Part shown: one piece after another, positions 12,999-24,574 of the stretch
Layout of the letters: each line of letters opens with the position of its first letter
How positions within the stretch are numbered: position 1 is the stretch's first letter
Origin: Heterocephalus glaber
Lineage: Eukaryota > Chordata > Mammalia > Rodentia > Bathyergidae
Direction: 5' to 3'
DNA length: 64,000 nucleotides
NCBI RefSeq assembly: GCF_000247695.1
Contig: NW_004624843.1
Location: forward strand, 1,315,353 to 1,379,352
Translations under genes and position numbers: made by a program
Notes under the pieces: generated by a model
Database searches by the model: none
What the model was told of the DNA's origin: nothing
What the model saw: only the letters and a program-made list of their open reading frames with translations

Positions 12999-13773
12999 GA
13001 GTAACTCAAGACTGAAAACTTAATCAGGTCAAACTTGTATAGGACACTTACTTAGAATCCATGTTTGGAATGCTATCTCTTGCATTGCAGTTCTTCCTAT
13101 CCTATTTGTTCAGTGTCAAATGCTCTTTGATCCTCTTTGATAAAAAATAGGGCTATGCTTAGGAGTTAGACACACTGGGCTCTTAGCATTCTTGACTTTC
13201 ATGTTTGAGGTTCTGACTACTCTTAGATGACCCCAAAGTTCTGAATAATCAAGTGCAAGTGTTCTTTGTCCCCCTTCCAAGTTCATGGATTCTTTCCCTT
13301 GTCTTGCTTTCCTTCCTATTCTGCTTAGATTTCTAGTCCCTTGTTTTAGTTATTTGTAGATATACAGACAGACGTATAGGTAAACAGATGTAGATCTATC
13401 TTGTACCTCAATTGGGTGAGCCTGGATACCAGGTTTCTTGGACTCTGAATCTGGCAGTTGAGCCCAATTTTCCTGAAGAAAATGTAATCTTGTAGACAAT
13501 GCCTTCAGCCTCCTGTCACAAAAACTACAAACCACCTATACTGTACTTACTTCCATACTTGAGTCTTCCTTCCCAGCAGCTGGACAGGGAGGTTTGCTGC
13601 TTTTTATCAAAAGCTAATCTTATATCGGTCCCATCTTATTAGAAAAATCTGTTATTATTGATTATCCCTTTCTTCTTTATGTGTGTGTGTGGGGGGGTGT
13701 GACACCGGCAATCCATGACTTTCAGTTACTACCCTTTCCTGTCTACATTCCTATTTCTCCGTAGAGCTGTCTT

Positions 13774-14519
13774 TTTTCTTTTTTTTGGTACCGGGGATCG
13801 AACTCGGTGTTGCGAGCCGGTACCGCGGGTAAAAGAGGACTCGGACTCAGCTGGCAATTCACACACTTTATATTGTCATAATTCATTTCAATACAATTAC
13901 CACACACTATGCAATTATCACACAATATTAAGTCTGCCAATTACCACGTTCCTGTACCTGTACTGCGCAAGTCCTTATGGGAGCGCGACATTTCCTCCCG
14001 CAGGGTCAGAGGGTCCGATCCGCAGACGAAGGGCGTCGAGTCGCGCTAGGCTGTCCGCCTCTCCTCTTGCCTCGTCCTCTGGTCTCGTCTGGTCGGCGGC
14101 GATGCTCCTCCCAGCGGGATCAGGTGTGCAGATGTCTCGGTCGGTCGGTAGTCAGATCAGCAGACTGACTGGTCGACTGGTCGGTGGGATGGATCGTCGA
14201 CTTGCTTGGGGTCTTCAGCTCCTTTTATACTATTCTAACTGGGCTTCGTGGTATTGGTTCAGACTTATCACACTGTCCATTTCGGGGTACACCCTTATCA
14301 GTTCCATACCGCTTAAGGTTCTACTTTCGTATCTTATGGTTACACATCATTATGTTACACTTAGGTTACAGCACTCTTAAAGCCACAGCACACTTTAGGG
14401 TTACAGCACACTTAGGGTTATACAATTCCATCTTACTTCAAGGTGTTCTCCACACTCGAGTCCTTGCGCTTGCGCAGCAGCAGGCGGCGGAACCACTGAG
14501 CTAAATCCCCGACCTTCCA
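13774..14519 (-). mobile_element. ID-like SINE split by a solo LTR
   Basis: The two halves of one reverse-oriented ID SINE lie at 13774-13807 (GGTACCGGGGATCGAACTCG) and 14455-14519 (TCCTTGCGCTTGCGCAGC...CTAAATCCCC). The whole is flanked by a perfect 12-base duplication TAGAGCTGTCTT at 13762-13773 and 14520-14531. The intervening 647 bases are an LTR annotated separately. Confidence 0.9.
13808..14454 (-). mobile_element. Young solo LTR of an endogenous retrovirus-like element
   Basis: The insert begins TG and ends CA and is flanked by a 5-base duplication (CTCGG at 13803-13807, CTCGA at 14455-14459, one mismatch), as expected for an LTR element. On the minus strand a TATA box (GTATAAAAGG, 14230-14221) lies about 225 bases from the 5' end, giving the orientation. 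A possible AATATA-type poly(A) signal is near 13872. Many CpGs remain in the transcribed part (about 13975-14210). There is no gag, pol or env sequence: the copy is a single LTR left by recombination. The family is not identified; open reading frames inside are not genes. Confidence 0.8.
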
Positions 14520-15364
14520 TAGAGCTGTCTTAATGTCTTCACTTCTTCAACTTTGAGTCGTGCCTCCACTATGCCAGGCATATTGGCGCCCCATTACTCT
14601 AATAAAACCACGCTGGCTAAGTCCCTCTTCGGCCTCAGTGTCACTGAGGCCTGGGGTCACTCTTCTCCCCCAGATTTATGCAGCACGGTTAACCACTCCC
14701 TCCTTGCCACTCGCCTTTTTCCTCTCTCTTCCCAGCACCACCCTTTCCCCTGCTTTCCTGCTACTGCTCTGACCTCTTTCCTTGCTCTCTTTTTGCAGGC
14801 GTGCTGCCCTCTACCTGTGAATGTCAGCTCTTCTAATACCGGGGTTGGAGGTCCCCACTTTCTCTCCCAAGGCTTTAGTTACTATTTATACGCCAGCAAC
14901 CTCCACGTTTATCTCCTCGGCCCAGATCTCTTTCTGAGCTTCTAAAATTATACATAAACCTGCTCAAGGACATCTCAAATTCAGGCCGTGTGAAACTGAT
15001 TTTTTAATTCTTTTCCACCTCCCCAACTCACTCCTTGTTAAGTGTTGCCTCGTGGATATAGAACCAAGTTGTCCTCAGGTTGGGTCAAAGTATGTCTCCA
15101 GTCCTTGCTTCCTCTCCTTCCACCTCCACTAGTCAGATGAGCCTGTGTGAAAAACCGAATTTGTTAACTATAACTGGAAGTTAGGAGGTGAGGGCAGAAA
15201 GGTACAAAACTGATCCCATAGTCTTTTAGTCTGATCCGAAGACCTTGATTTTTCTGAGTGAGATGGGGGCTCTCGGAGGGTTTTGAACAGAGGAGTAACG
15301 TAATCTGACTGGACTTTTAAAGGGCCCCGTGGCTGCTGCGTGAAATAATCGGTGGGGCTGCATG

Positions 15365-15740
15365 GTGGCTTGAATGCTGCTCCCCAGAAGATACGCCCAC
15401 CTGGAACCTCAAGATGTGACTATTTGGAATAAAAATCTTTGAAGATGTAATCAAGCATTTCAAAGAGCGATGATTCTGGATTAGAGTAGGCTCTAAATCC
15501 AGTGACAGGTACCCTAAGAGGTAGAAAAGAAGACACACTCAGATGGGAGGTGGCCACAAGGCAGGGAACACTGAGCATTCCAGGAGCCACAGAACCTAGG
15601 CAGAGGCTTGAAATGCTTCCTCTTTGAGTCAGCAGAAGGATCCAGCCCTGCTAAGACCTTGATTTTGGACTTCTGCCTTCCAAAAATATTAGAAATTACT
15701 TTCTGTTGCTCCACCCGGTTGTGATAATTTGTTATGGCCT
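15365..15740 (+). mobile_element. MLT1-like LTR
   Basis: GGTGGCTTGAATGCTGCTCC to TAATTTGTTATGGCCTCC, with TTGGACTTCTGCCTTCC inside, fits a diverged MLT1 LTR in plus orientation. Confidence 0.7.
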
Positions 15741-17072
15741 CCATAGGAATGGATGCAGGCAGCAAAGGCAGAAGCAGGAAGACCCAAGTAGTAGTTCTGT
15801 GCTGGAGTCAGGCAGGTGAGAACTGTGGCTCCCACGTAGGTGGTAGCTTTGGCACAGGTGCAAAGAGGTCAGCTTCTGGATAAGCAGAGAAAAGGGATTT
15901 TTTTTTTTTTTGACAGAATGGTTGTGATTGTGACAAAAAGGAAAGTAGAGAATGATGAAAGTTTTTGGCCAAGGCCACTAGGCAGTAGGAGTTACCATTT
16001 GCATGCACATGGAAATAGAGCAGGTTTTGGAGGAGAGATCTGCAGTTTAGTCTTAAGAGTTATATATAGGGAGAGGCTTATTAGAGTTCCATGGCAGGGG
16101 GAAATTTCCTATGTAAGTGGCTAGATATGAGGTCCAGAAGGAGACGTGGTCTAGAGATGTGTAGCTGGAAGTCATTGGCCTGGTGTAAATGGTATTTAGG
16201 TTCATGAGAGTGGATGAAATCACTAAGGGGAGTGGAATGTAGATAGAGAAGGGGATCGAGGGCCGAGTATCCAAACCTGAATTATTAACCTGCCGGAGGA
16301 AAAAGAAAGTATTAGTGAAAGGAAGGGACCAGTGAAACAGGGTGAGAAAAGAATGTGGGGTTCCAGAAGACGAGGGCCATTCTTCCAGGAGGAGGAAGTA
16401 TTTAGCTGTGGCAGATGCCCCCTCTTATAGTCTAGTGAGATGAGGACTGAGAATTGATCAGTGGCCTTAGCATTGTGGACCTGAGCTTTAACGTTGACAG
16501 GAGCCGTTTCAGGAATGGCTGTTACTGGTTTGATACAGACTTTCTGCTTTTCTCTCTTGATCTGCCATAGTTAAAACAGATACTGTATGCTTTTAGAGGC
16601 TTTGGGTTACTTAATATTTTCCACCTCTACTCGTGGTAAAGAAAAAAAACATGATGGCCAGTGTAGGCCACAGTACTACTGTTGGCTTTCGAAGCCTTAT
16701 TTAGGAGAGTAGTTTACTAGTGTTAAATGAGTAAATTCCTGAGGCTACTTATCCTGGAGCTACAGATTGTTGCCCAGGTGAGCAGCAGATAAACTGCCAG
16801 CCGTGCCGTGCTTTGAGCTCCTCAGCGTAAGGCTCGCGTATGAAATTGCTGCTTTTCTCTGCCTGTCCTACCTGACTGTATGGAAGGGCTTCTCCTAGAG
16901 GTCCTCCTTGGTAGCACTAGAGCAACACTGACCAATGGCACTTTCTGCAGTGTTGAGGACATTCCATATCTCCACTGTATCTGCTCACTACAACCGAGGA
17001 ACGGAATTGTTTAGTTTTTCAGAATCTTAATTCATTCAAATTTCAATAGTCATTATATAGTACAGATCTAGA

Positions 17073-17225
17073 GCACTGGTTCTGAAAGCTTGTTATAAAT
17101 GTAAATTTTTGGACCTCAGCCCAGACCTACTGAACCAGAAACTCTGGAGGTGAAGCCCAGGATCCTGTGTTTGAAAAGCTCCACAGGTGATTCTGGTGTC
17201 CACTCAACTTTGAGAACCATTGCTG
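17073..17225 (+). mobile_element. MER5A-like hAT MITE
   Basis: GAGCACTGGTTCTGAAAGC, GACCTACTGAACCAGAAACT and CAACTTTGAGAACCATTGC follow the MER5A (hAT-Charlie) consensus. Confidence 0.8.
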
Positions 17226-17699
17226 GGCCCTACTTCCAAAGTTCCTGGTTTAGTGGATCTGTGTGGGGTCTGAGAATCCCTTTTCTAGCAGATACCAGGT
17301 AGTGCTGAGATGCTGGTATGGGAGTCACACTGCGAACTGATGTAGGGAATGGAGCTCTTCTTTGTGAGGTGGCCCCAAGTCCCCAACAATACATTCCGCA
17401 AAGGCTTCCTGACAAATATTTTAACTCAGCCTACCCCCAAATGTACTCTCCATACTTCATGAAAATTTTTCTGTTACTTCATGATCTGGTAAAAAACTAT
17501 ACCTGACTCATAGGAGGGCTTGTAAGTATTTGTTGAATTCATAGATTTATATAATTTAAATAAATAATATCAAAGTAAAAAATTCTTATACTACCCATAA
17601 CTTTCTACATGTGGTGATTTTTTTTTTTTGGCATCCATCATAACTTTTGTGATCCATAGTATTGGATCAGAATATTGGTCTTTTTGTTTCTGCTTTTGG

Positions 17700-17832
17700 T
17701 GCCTGTATTCATTCTTAGGGTGGCCATAACAAATTATCACAAACTGGGTGGTTTAAAACAACAGAAATGAATTTCTAATATTTTTGGAAGGCAGAAGTCC
17801 AAAATCAGTGTATTGGCAGGGTTGGATCCTTC
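17700..17832 (-). mobile_element. MLT1-like LTR fragment
   Basis: GGGTGGCCATAACAAATTAT and ACTGGGTGGTTTAAAACAAC identify the reversed 3' part of an MLT1-like LTR; the rest is missing. Confidence 0.75.
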
Positions 17833-18423
17833 TGATCAATTTATTTAGAAGCCATTGTTGCAGTAATGCTTTACTCTGTAGCTCGATACATGTGTTGTAA
17901 TAGCAGAAGGGCATTTTGTGATTAGAGATGAATATAGTAGCCCCCAGGGGCTTCTGGAAACGTGAATGTGGTTGTCACACTGCCCAGAGCTGAGGGGAAA
18001 GGTGATACAGTCATCGTTCAGTGGTGGGGTCCAGGAGTGTTCAGTGTGCTGCGTGCACAGGACTGTCCTGTGTGATGAAGAGAAGCAGAGGAACCTGTTT
18101 TCAGGTGGCAGTAATACTGTACCTCCTTGGGGAAATTACCCCAGAGGCCGTGACTAACCTTTATTTGATATATTTCTCCATGAACATTCTGTGTTAGCTT
18201 TATTTTTCTCACAAGAGAGCAAAACACCCTCTTGTCCTGCCCTTCATAACATAATTCTTCCACTAAACGATTTTTCAAATGTAAGAGACAGTGTTGTGTG
18301 CTTTGTGACCACATCTGAGACGAGCCTCCCTACAAAGAAGTTACAGTACCAACAATCAATTAGAAATGAGGTTAAAAGTATGGAAACTATAAGGACACAG
18401 AAGAGCCATTACCTGATGTGTTA

Positions 18424-18735
18424 GTCAGGATTCAACCAGGGAACAGCTAGTGGGAGGGAGATACATGTTACAGGTTATCGCAAGGAGCTGACTTATGTCC
18501 GAGGGCTGACCACGCAAGTCCAAAGGGCAGATGGAGCTTGGGACAAAATTCTCAGAGGTGGCTGAAGCTGCAGTCCAAGAGTGGAAGTTCTTCCTCAGGG
18601 AAGCCTCAACGCTGCTGTCAAGGCCATTTCGCTGTTTGACCAGGCCCACTCAGATTGTCTAAAATAATTGGCCTGATTATGAACTTCACTCACATCCACC
18701 AAATACTTTCACAGAAGCACCGTAATTAGTATTTT
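18424..18735. repeat. Old interspersed repeat, family uncertain
   Basis: GTCAGGATTCAACCAGGGAA, CAAGTCCAAAGGGCAG and CAGGCCCACTCAGATTGTC recall a common mammalian interspersed repeat with AGGGTTCACCAGAGAAACAG-type starts. I cannot name the family with confidence. Confidence 0.4.
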
Positions 18736-21700
18736 ATTGCATAATTGAAGGCTTGCAGCCTAGTCCCTTTGACATGTAAAAGACTCTATCACAGTTGGAG
18801 ACTGAATAGTCAAGGATTGTACATTGAAAGATGTGGCTTTTGTTCTGCTCCTTGAAGAAGGGAAGATTCCTAAGTGAGGAGCAGGCATTGTAGAAAGCAT
18901 GGCTACTAAAAATTAGCCAAAACAAACAATAAGAAATGTGAGGGCAGAAAAGTACTCCAGGTGTCTGCAGAATGGCTGGTTTTCTGTATGGCCTTTTTCT
19001 GAGCCTCAGGTCTCAAATTTCCTCATCTGAGAAACAGGTTCAGCTCTTGTGGGCACTATACGCTAGGGTAGGCTGAAATGTTTGAGGGCACGTTTTGGAA
19101 GGAGTGCACTCAAGAATACTAAGATATTTTACAGGAATGATGTTGGTGACAGTAGTATTAGTGAGAGCATGAACTTGTGACAGGAAAAGAGCCTGGCAGG
19201 TTAAGTGGAACTTTTTGTTGTGGGCTTTGTCTAAAATTTGCATCTTGGATTACAAAAGGAATGTAGCATTCCCTTGGGCTTAGTTCTTAATGGAGTGTAA
19301 AAAAAAATAGAAAAGCAGCCCTATATATGAGTCTGTACCCGTTTGTTGCAAAGATGCGATAGCCATTTGTTCTGGGCCTGCAAATTACAATCTTTTTTAT
19401 AAAAGATTTTTGATGCTTGAGGTATTAGAGGTGAGGGAAAGTCATTTATTATAAACATATTGAAGACTTTGCCTAAATAGGAGAGTGAAACCATTTCCAA
19501 GGAAGCCGTTCCAAGTTTCTTAGGTAATGGATGCTGTAGCCAATGGACAGTCAACAAAGAAAGCACCAGAAAAGGGTTGCCAACACGAGGATGATTTGAC
19601 AGACTTCTCGCTTTTTCAGAGCTCTGCTCTTCAAACCAAGCTCATTTTGCCAAGTAAGATTTCCTCTAATTTTTTTTAAAGCCATATGTATTTTGAAGGA
19701 AATTTAATCCATGTGTTCCTGAGTCACTTTATGCCCAAGTCATTAAGAAGTTATTTTGTAAATGTGATTTCATGTTTGAAATCTTTAAAAAGTATTTTTA
19801 GTAGTTTTTCATTCTTCACAGTGCTAAGCTTTTCTTAGTTTGTTTTCTCGTTTCACTTAAACACACTGTATGTCATCTTCACACATCCTGTGGCAAGGCC
19901 TAAAGGAAATCTTGAAGCCAGAAGGGGGGTCTAGTTTACTGGTGTAACACATTGGAAGCCATCAGTTTCTGTTTGCAGAAGTTTATACCTGCTACCCTGC
20001 TTCAATTTTGTGAGCTATGTCCCAGGTAACTTTTAATGTGGTCACATCACCACCCAAGTCCTCTCATACTTGTTCCCCAAGTGGGTGGCCATGAAGCGGA
20101 ATGGGAAAAGAGAAAAAGGATAGAAAGTGAAATCAAATTTCCTCCTAGGGTATATTTCTATGCTGTGCTAGATAATCCTGTCTTTTCAAAACTGAGTTCA
20201 TTTTCCTGTTTTACATACTACCATTACCAGCTAGGAAGATTGAAGTGTTTCATAAAATTTCTACAAGAGAGAAAAATAAAATGGAATTTAAGAACAGCCA
20301 CCAATTTCTTATTCTTGTGGCAAATAGAAGATAGTTTCCTCTTAAGACTGATACTATCTGAAAAAGTTTTGAACTAAAATAAGTGTTTAAAAAAGCCAAA
20401 AAACCCAAAAACACCTGTGGTGAATGTTAATCCTCATTCATCAGCTTCCCTAGCGTGATCCCCAGTGGCTGTGTGTCCTAGAGGTGTGGCCCTGGGCTGT
20501 GCCTGGTCCCTCGCTCCTGCTGTCTTCGGCTCCGCCTCCTGGCTGCCAGGACCTGATCAGCTGTGCTCCTCTGCTCTTCCCCGGACACTTCTGCCTCGGA
20601 GCCAGTGTTTACAGACTGAGCCAATGAAACCAGAGTTGTGGGTGTTGGTGGTGTGGCCCGCAGTGGGAACGCTGACTGCTACACCTGCCTTTTGGGAGGG
20701 TCACAGGACGGACCAAGTTTTCTCTATGTGTGAAGCTTGTGTGTGAGCTTGCCCATCCGAGACATCTGTCCGGCACAGAAGGGCGGCAGAGCAGTCCTGT
20801 TTGGGCTCTTTTGGAGATTGTTTTCAGCATCAAACAGTGAGAGATGGTCGCCACCATGAAGAATAAAGATTCACTTTTCATCTCTGCCAGCCTGTGAAAT
20901 ACTTCAGTCTCCTTCTTATTTGGTCCTCAAAACTTCCTTGAGGACTATTTTCCTGGATTTCGTTGTTGTTTGTTTGTGTGTTTTCATTAGGAAATAAAGA
21001 CTCAGAGATGTGACTTCTTTTGATATGTCACAAGGCCACTGTCGCTGTGGGTATGTGGCTCTGTCTCCACTATACTATAAACTCCAGAGAGAAGGGCTGT
21101 TCTGTCCCTCAGTTGGGAACATTTGACGGTGTTTGTGGACTTCTACTTTTGGAAGTCCACTCCATGTCACATCAAGTGGAATAAAACATGTATAGCCCCA
21201 CCCATAGTCTTTAAGTACATCAACATAAACACGTATGTGTATATAAAATCATATGTACAGAAAAAGCAAAAAGATCAAGAGGGAGGTGCAGGGGAAAGGG
21301 GATGAAAAAAAGAATGAAGATGTGTCATGTACATGTACCAACTTCCCACAAAGTACGTAAACGTCGTGTCCTGCACACATGTACTAATAAACTAAAAAAT
21401 GGCTACGATGGAACTTTCCATAGGCATTTAATGAACCATTTTCAATTTTATACTTGCTTTTTCACTTTGGAGCCAATTAACTGTGCTGAGGTCTCCAACA
21501 TTTTCACAGGACTTTCAAAAACTCAGTTTGTCAGCCCCATTTCTCCATGGATAAAGCTACCTCTGCTTTTATTCACTTCTGTATCCTTCTCTTCTGTAAC
21601 AGAGCCCAGGAAAGGGCTTAATAAATATTTGTTAGTGGACAGCTTTGTGAGAGAAGGGATAAAAGAGTTAACAAATAAGCGAACAACTCGTGTGTTGTAA

Positions 21701-23944
21701 AGCCTGGCATTGAAACCCAGCTACACTCTTGTTGACTCACTTCTTGTACACTGCTATTGTGGCGAAGCTAAAAGGACATGCTGCAGACTATTCAACGTGT
21801 ATTCCTTAAGTTCCTCTTTTTGTTCTTTTCCAGCCCAGTTTTCTTCTCTCTTACAGATAAGCCACAAGGAAGAGTGGGCTGCAAACTTATTTGACTTCCA
21901 GTAGTGCTTATGAAGTAGCCGCCAGTTTCATGCTGTAATCAACTTTTCTGTTTAGTTGCTGTAGTGTTTGTTGTGCCTTACAAGCGTGGAATAAATGTGA
22001 CCATTATTAATATTCAAATAAGTTTCTTGACAAAACCAAAGGTGTTTTCTGCTGTGTTTTTGGTTTGCTTTATTGAAAAGTCTAGGGGTTTGCTCTGCAG
22101 TATTTCACGTGTGATTTGTGCATTTTCATGAGACTTGCTTTTTTTGTAGTCTTTCTTCAAAGCTTTAGGGGTTGGTAGCAAGAGACCTATTGAACCTGAT
22201 GGAAACCTAGAGAGAGCCTACTCCTTATGAGAGAAAGGAAGATAAGGGGCTAAATGATGGGGGAAGACAAAGATGGGTGTGATCCAAAGGGAAGAGCCAT
22301 CCTTTTCTCCCTTAGCGCTGATTTCAGCCCTGAAGGGTGGTATGGACATGTAAAAGGACACTGGGGGCATCGTCGCTTATGGTGACTTTTGACCCGAGCG
22401 CCCCTGCAGGCCACGATGGACTTCAGTGGATGGCGGCACGGCAGACCTGAGCTAAGCTCTGAACCTGCAGCGTTGCTTCGTGGCCCTCGTTTCTGTGACA
22501 AGGAAGGAGTTAGAAATGGTGGGGCTTGGCCTCCCTCCATGAAAATGCTCAGGGATCCATTCATCCAGTACATCTGTATTGGACACCTGCAGTAGTGAGG
22601 CCATAGTGAAAAGGACAGACTTGTCCCTGTCTGCGTATGCTGGGGTCAAGTTCTTGTTTCTTGGGGGCTATCTTCAAGTATAATCAATAGGGTTTTGGTT
22701 TTTCTTTCTCAGTTTTGGTGTGTGTGTCTGTGTCGGTGTGTATGTGTGTTATTGTCCTTAAATGATCTTTTTCTAAATTCATCAAAACTTTAATTTGTGG
22801 CAGAAATCCCAAAGTATATTCTCCCCAGAGAATGAATGAGATTTTTTTGGCACCAGTCTAAGGAAATAATTACTCAAGGAAATTGTGTGATGTGTTTTCT
22901 TGTGCTGGAGATGCTGGTGACCATGAAGTAGCTGCCTGGGGGAGACGTCTGGCCTCGTTGTCGGAGGATGTTGGGAAGGTAGTGTTTTCCTAATCCCCTT
23001 TCTACTTGGCTTCCTCGTGTGCTTTGCCGTTAACACAAAGCTGTCCCCATCACAGGGCTTGTAGTTATTTACCAAAACTCCACTGCCTTAGGAGTGGTTC
23101 ATAAAATGATTCCGGGATGTAATCTGTCACTTTCTCCCAGCCCAATCCCCTTCACAAGGGCTTTGCTAACATTTTATATTTCAGTTGTTTTCTTTCAGAG
23201 AAGAAAGTAAGACTACGAGGACACAAATCTCAAGATTGTAGAAATTTTAATTCTTGCAAGTACCAGGCCACTTGTTGTTATTTGAACAAGTGACAAACCG
23301 ATGAGGAGAGCCTTGACCTGCCTCTCTCACTGGCCGAATTGAGGTCAAATCTTCCTTACAGTGTCTTTCTGAGCGAGCTGGTCATTCTTAGAGTATCCCC
23401 TCTGGAGGCTGTCCTGCCAGTGTGTCCCCCAGCTGCCTCTCGTGAGGACCAGGAGGTGTGCTAGGGGGGATTTGCCTTTCCTCACTCACCTCCTTGCCCG
23501 GTTTCACAGGCTAGGCAGCTGGTTCCTTCTCACGCAGCACTGGATCTAACAGTTGAAGTAAAATAATTATGATGCTAACCCTTCTGTGCTCTGCACTTTC
23601 ACCAGAATCATTCCAAGTTCTGCGCATGCCTTGCTGTCAAATACAAGTCTTTGGTTTGGACTTAGCTGGGCCTCTTGTTCATCATTGAATGTGTGGGGGG
23701 GGGGTCAGTTATGTTACAGAACTCTCTGACAAAAGTTAACTGTCTGCTGACTACTGTACATTTGAGTGCTTATAACCTGACCTCAAAGAGAAGCCGCTGT
23801 TCTAGTAGAGTTGGGTTATGGTTTCTGTGAGCAAGGACTTGCGGGCTGCTGAGTCATTGGAGTGAACCCTTTTGCTTCACACCTCGTTGAGCACATACAT
23901 TGTCAGAGGTAATAAGTCGGAGGCACATCGGTGCAGGCCAGGAG

Positions 23945-24060
23945 AATGAAGAGCACTAGGTTCTCGTTTCAGTGTTGCCACAGCTAGCTGAGCGCCCATT
24001 AAGTTTCTGAACTCTTCTAAGCTTGGTTTCAGCATCTGGAAGACGAAGAGTACCTAGGTG
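23945..24060 (+). repeat. MIR
   Basis: GAAGAGCACTAGGTTCTCG through TTCTGAACTCTTCTAAGC and CAGCATCTGGAAGACGAAG follow the MIR core order; diverged. Confidence 0.5.
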
Positions 24061-24545
24061 GCCTCTGTAGTCCAGCCAGCTCTAAAATTGTGTGTATGTG
24101 TGTGTGTAATGTTTGCACGGGTCCCATGGGTGTGAATATATGCACTCACTTAACTCATACCTTTACATTCACCATAGGTTTGAAGGGATTTCTCAGGAGA
24201 AGTTGCCTTACTCACCCTAAGCTCCATTAGTCTGCAGTGGTGGCTGACCCAATAAGTGTGTTTGGTTAATATTGTGCTAATTAAGGAAGTGGGGGTGGGA
24301 AGCAAGTTACCGAAATTAAAAATAGTCTCAGACAGTTTGTTGGAATTTGAAATGACAAATTCTAAATCAGAAGAGTGGTTGGACAGATGAAAATGAGAAA
24401 AGTAGCTTTTTAGGGATTACATTAGACAGTGCAGGTCCAGCACTTACTCTAGTGGTTGACACATACCTTCTTTCCCTGAAAATAAGACCTAGCTGGAAAA
24501 TAATCAGCCCTGAAATCTAGAGATCAAAAGTGCCAGCCCCGCCCT

Positions 24546-24574
24546 GTGCTCGCTTCCGCAGCACATATACTAAA
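24546..24574 (+). pseudogene. Retroposed 5' fragment of U6 snRNA
   Basis: GTGCTCGCTTCCGCAGCACA and the following ATACTAAAA match the first ~30 bases of U6 snRNA with one mismatch (G to C at U6 position 12). Flanking CAAAAGTGCCAGCCCC (24525-24540) and CAAAAATGCCAGCCCC (24575-24590) look like target-site duplications. The fragment is too short to be a functional RNA. Confidence 0.8.

Noticed and set aside
13715..14380. A 221-codon plus-strand frame
   Set aside because: It runs antisense through the solo LTR and part of a SINE and has no protein similarity that I recognise.
14385..14422. TTAGGG-like motifs suggesting telomeric repeats
   Set aside because: Only two scattered copies, part of the LTR U3 repeats, not tandem telomere DNA.
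20465..20881. Overlapping plus and minus open frames
   Set aside because: The sequence resembles a diverged MaLR-type LTR with chance frames; similarity was too weak to list as a feature.
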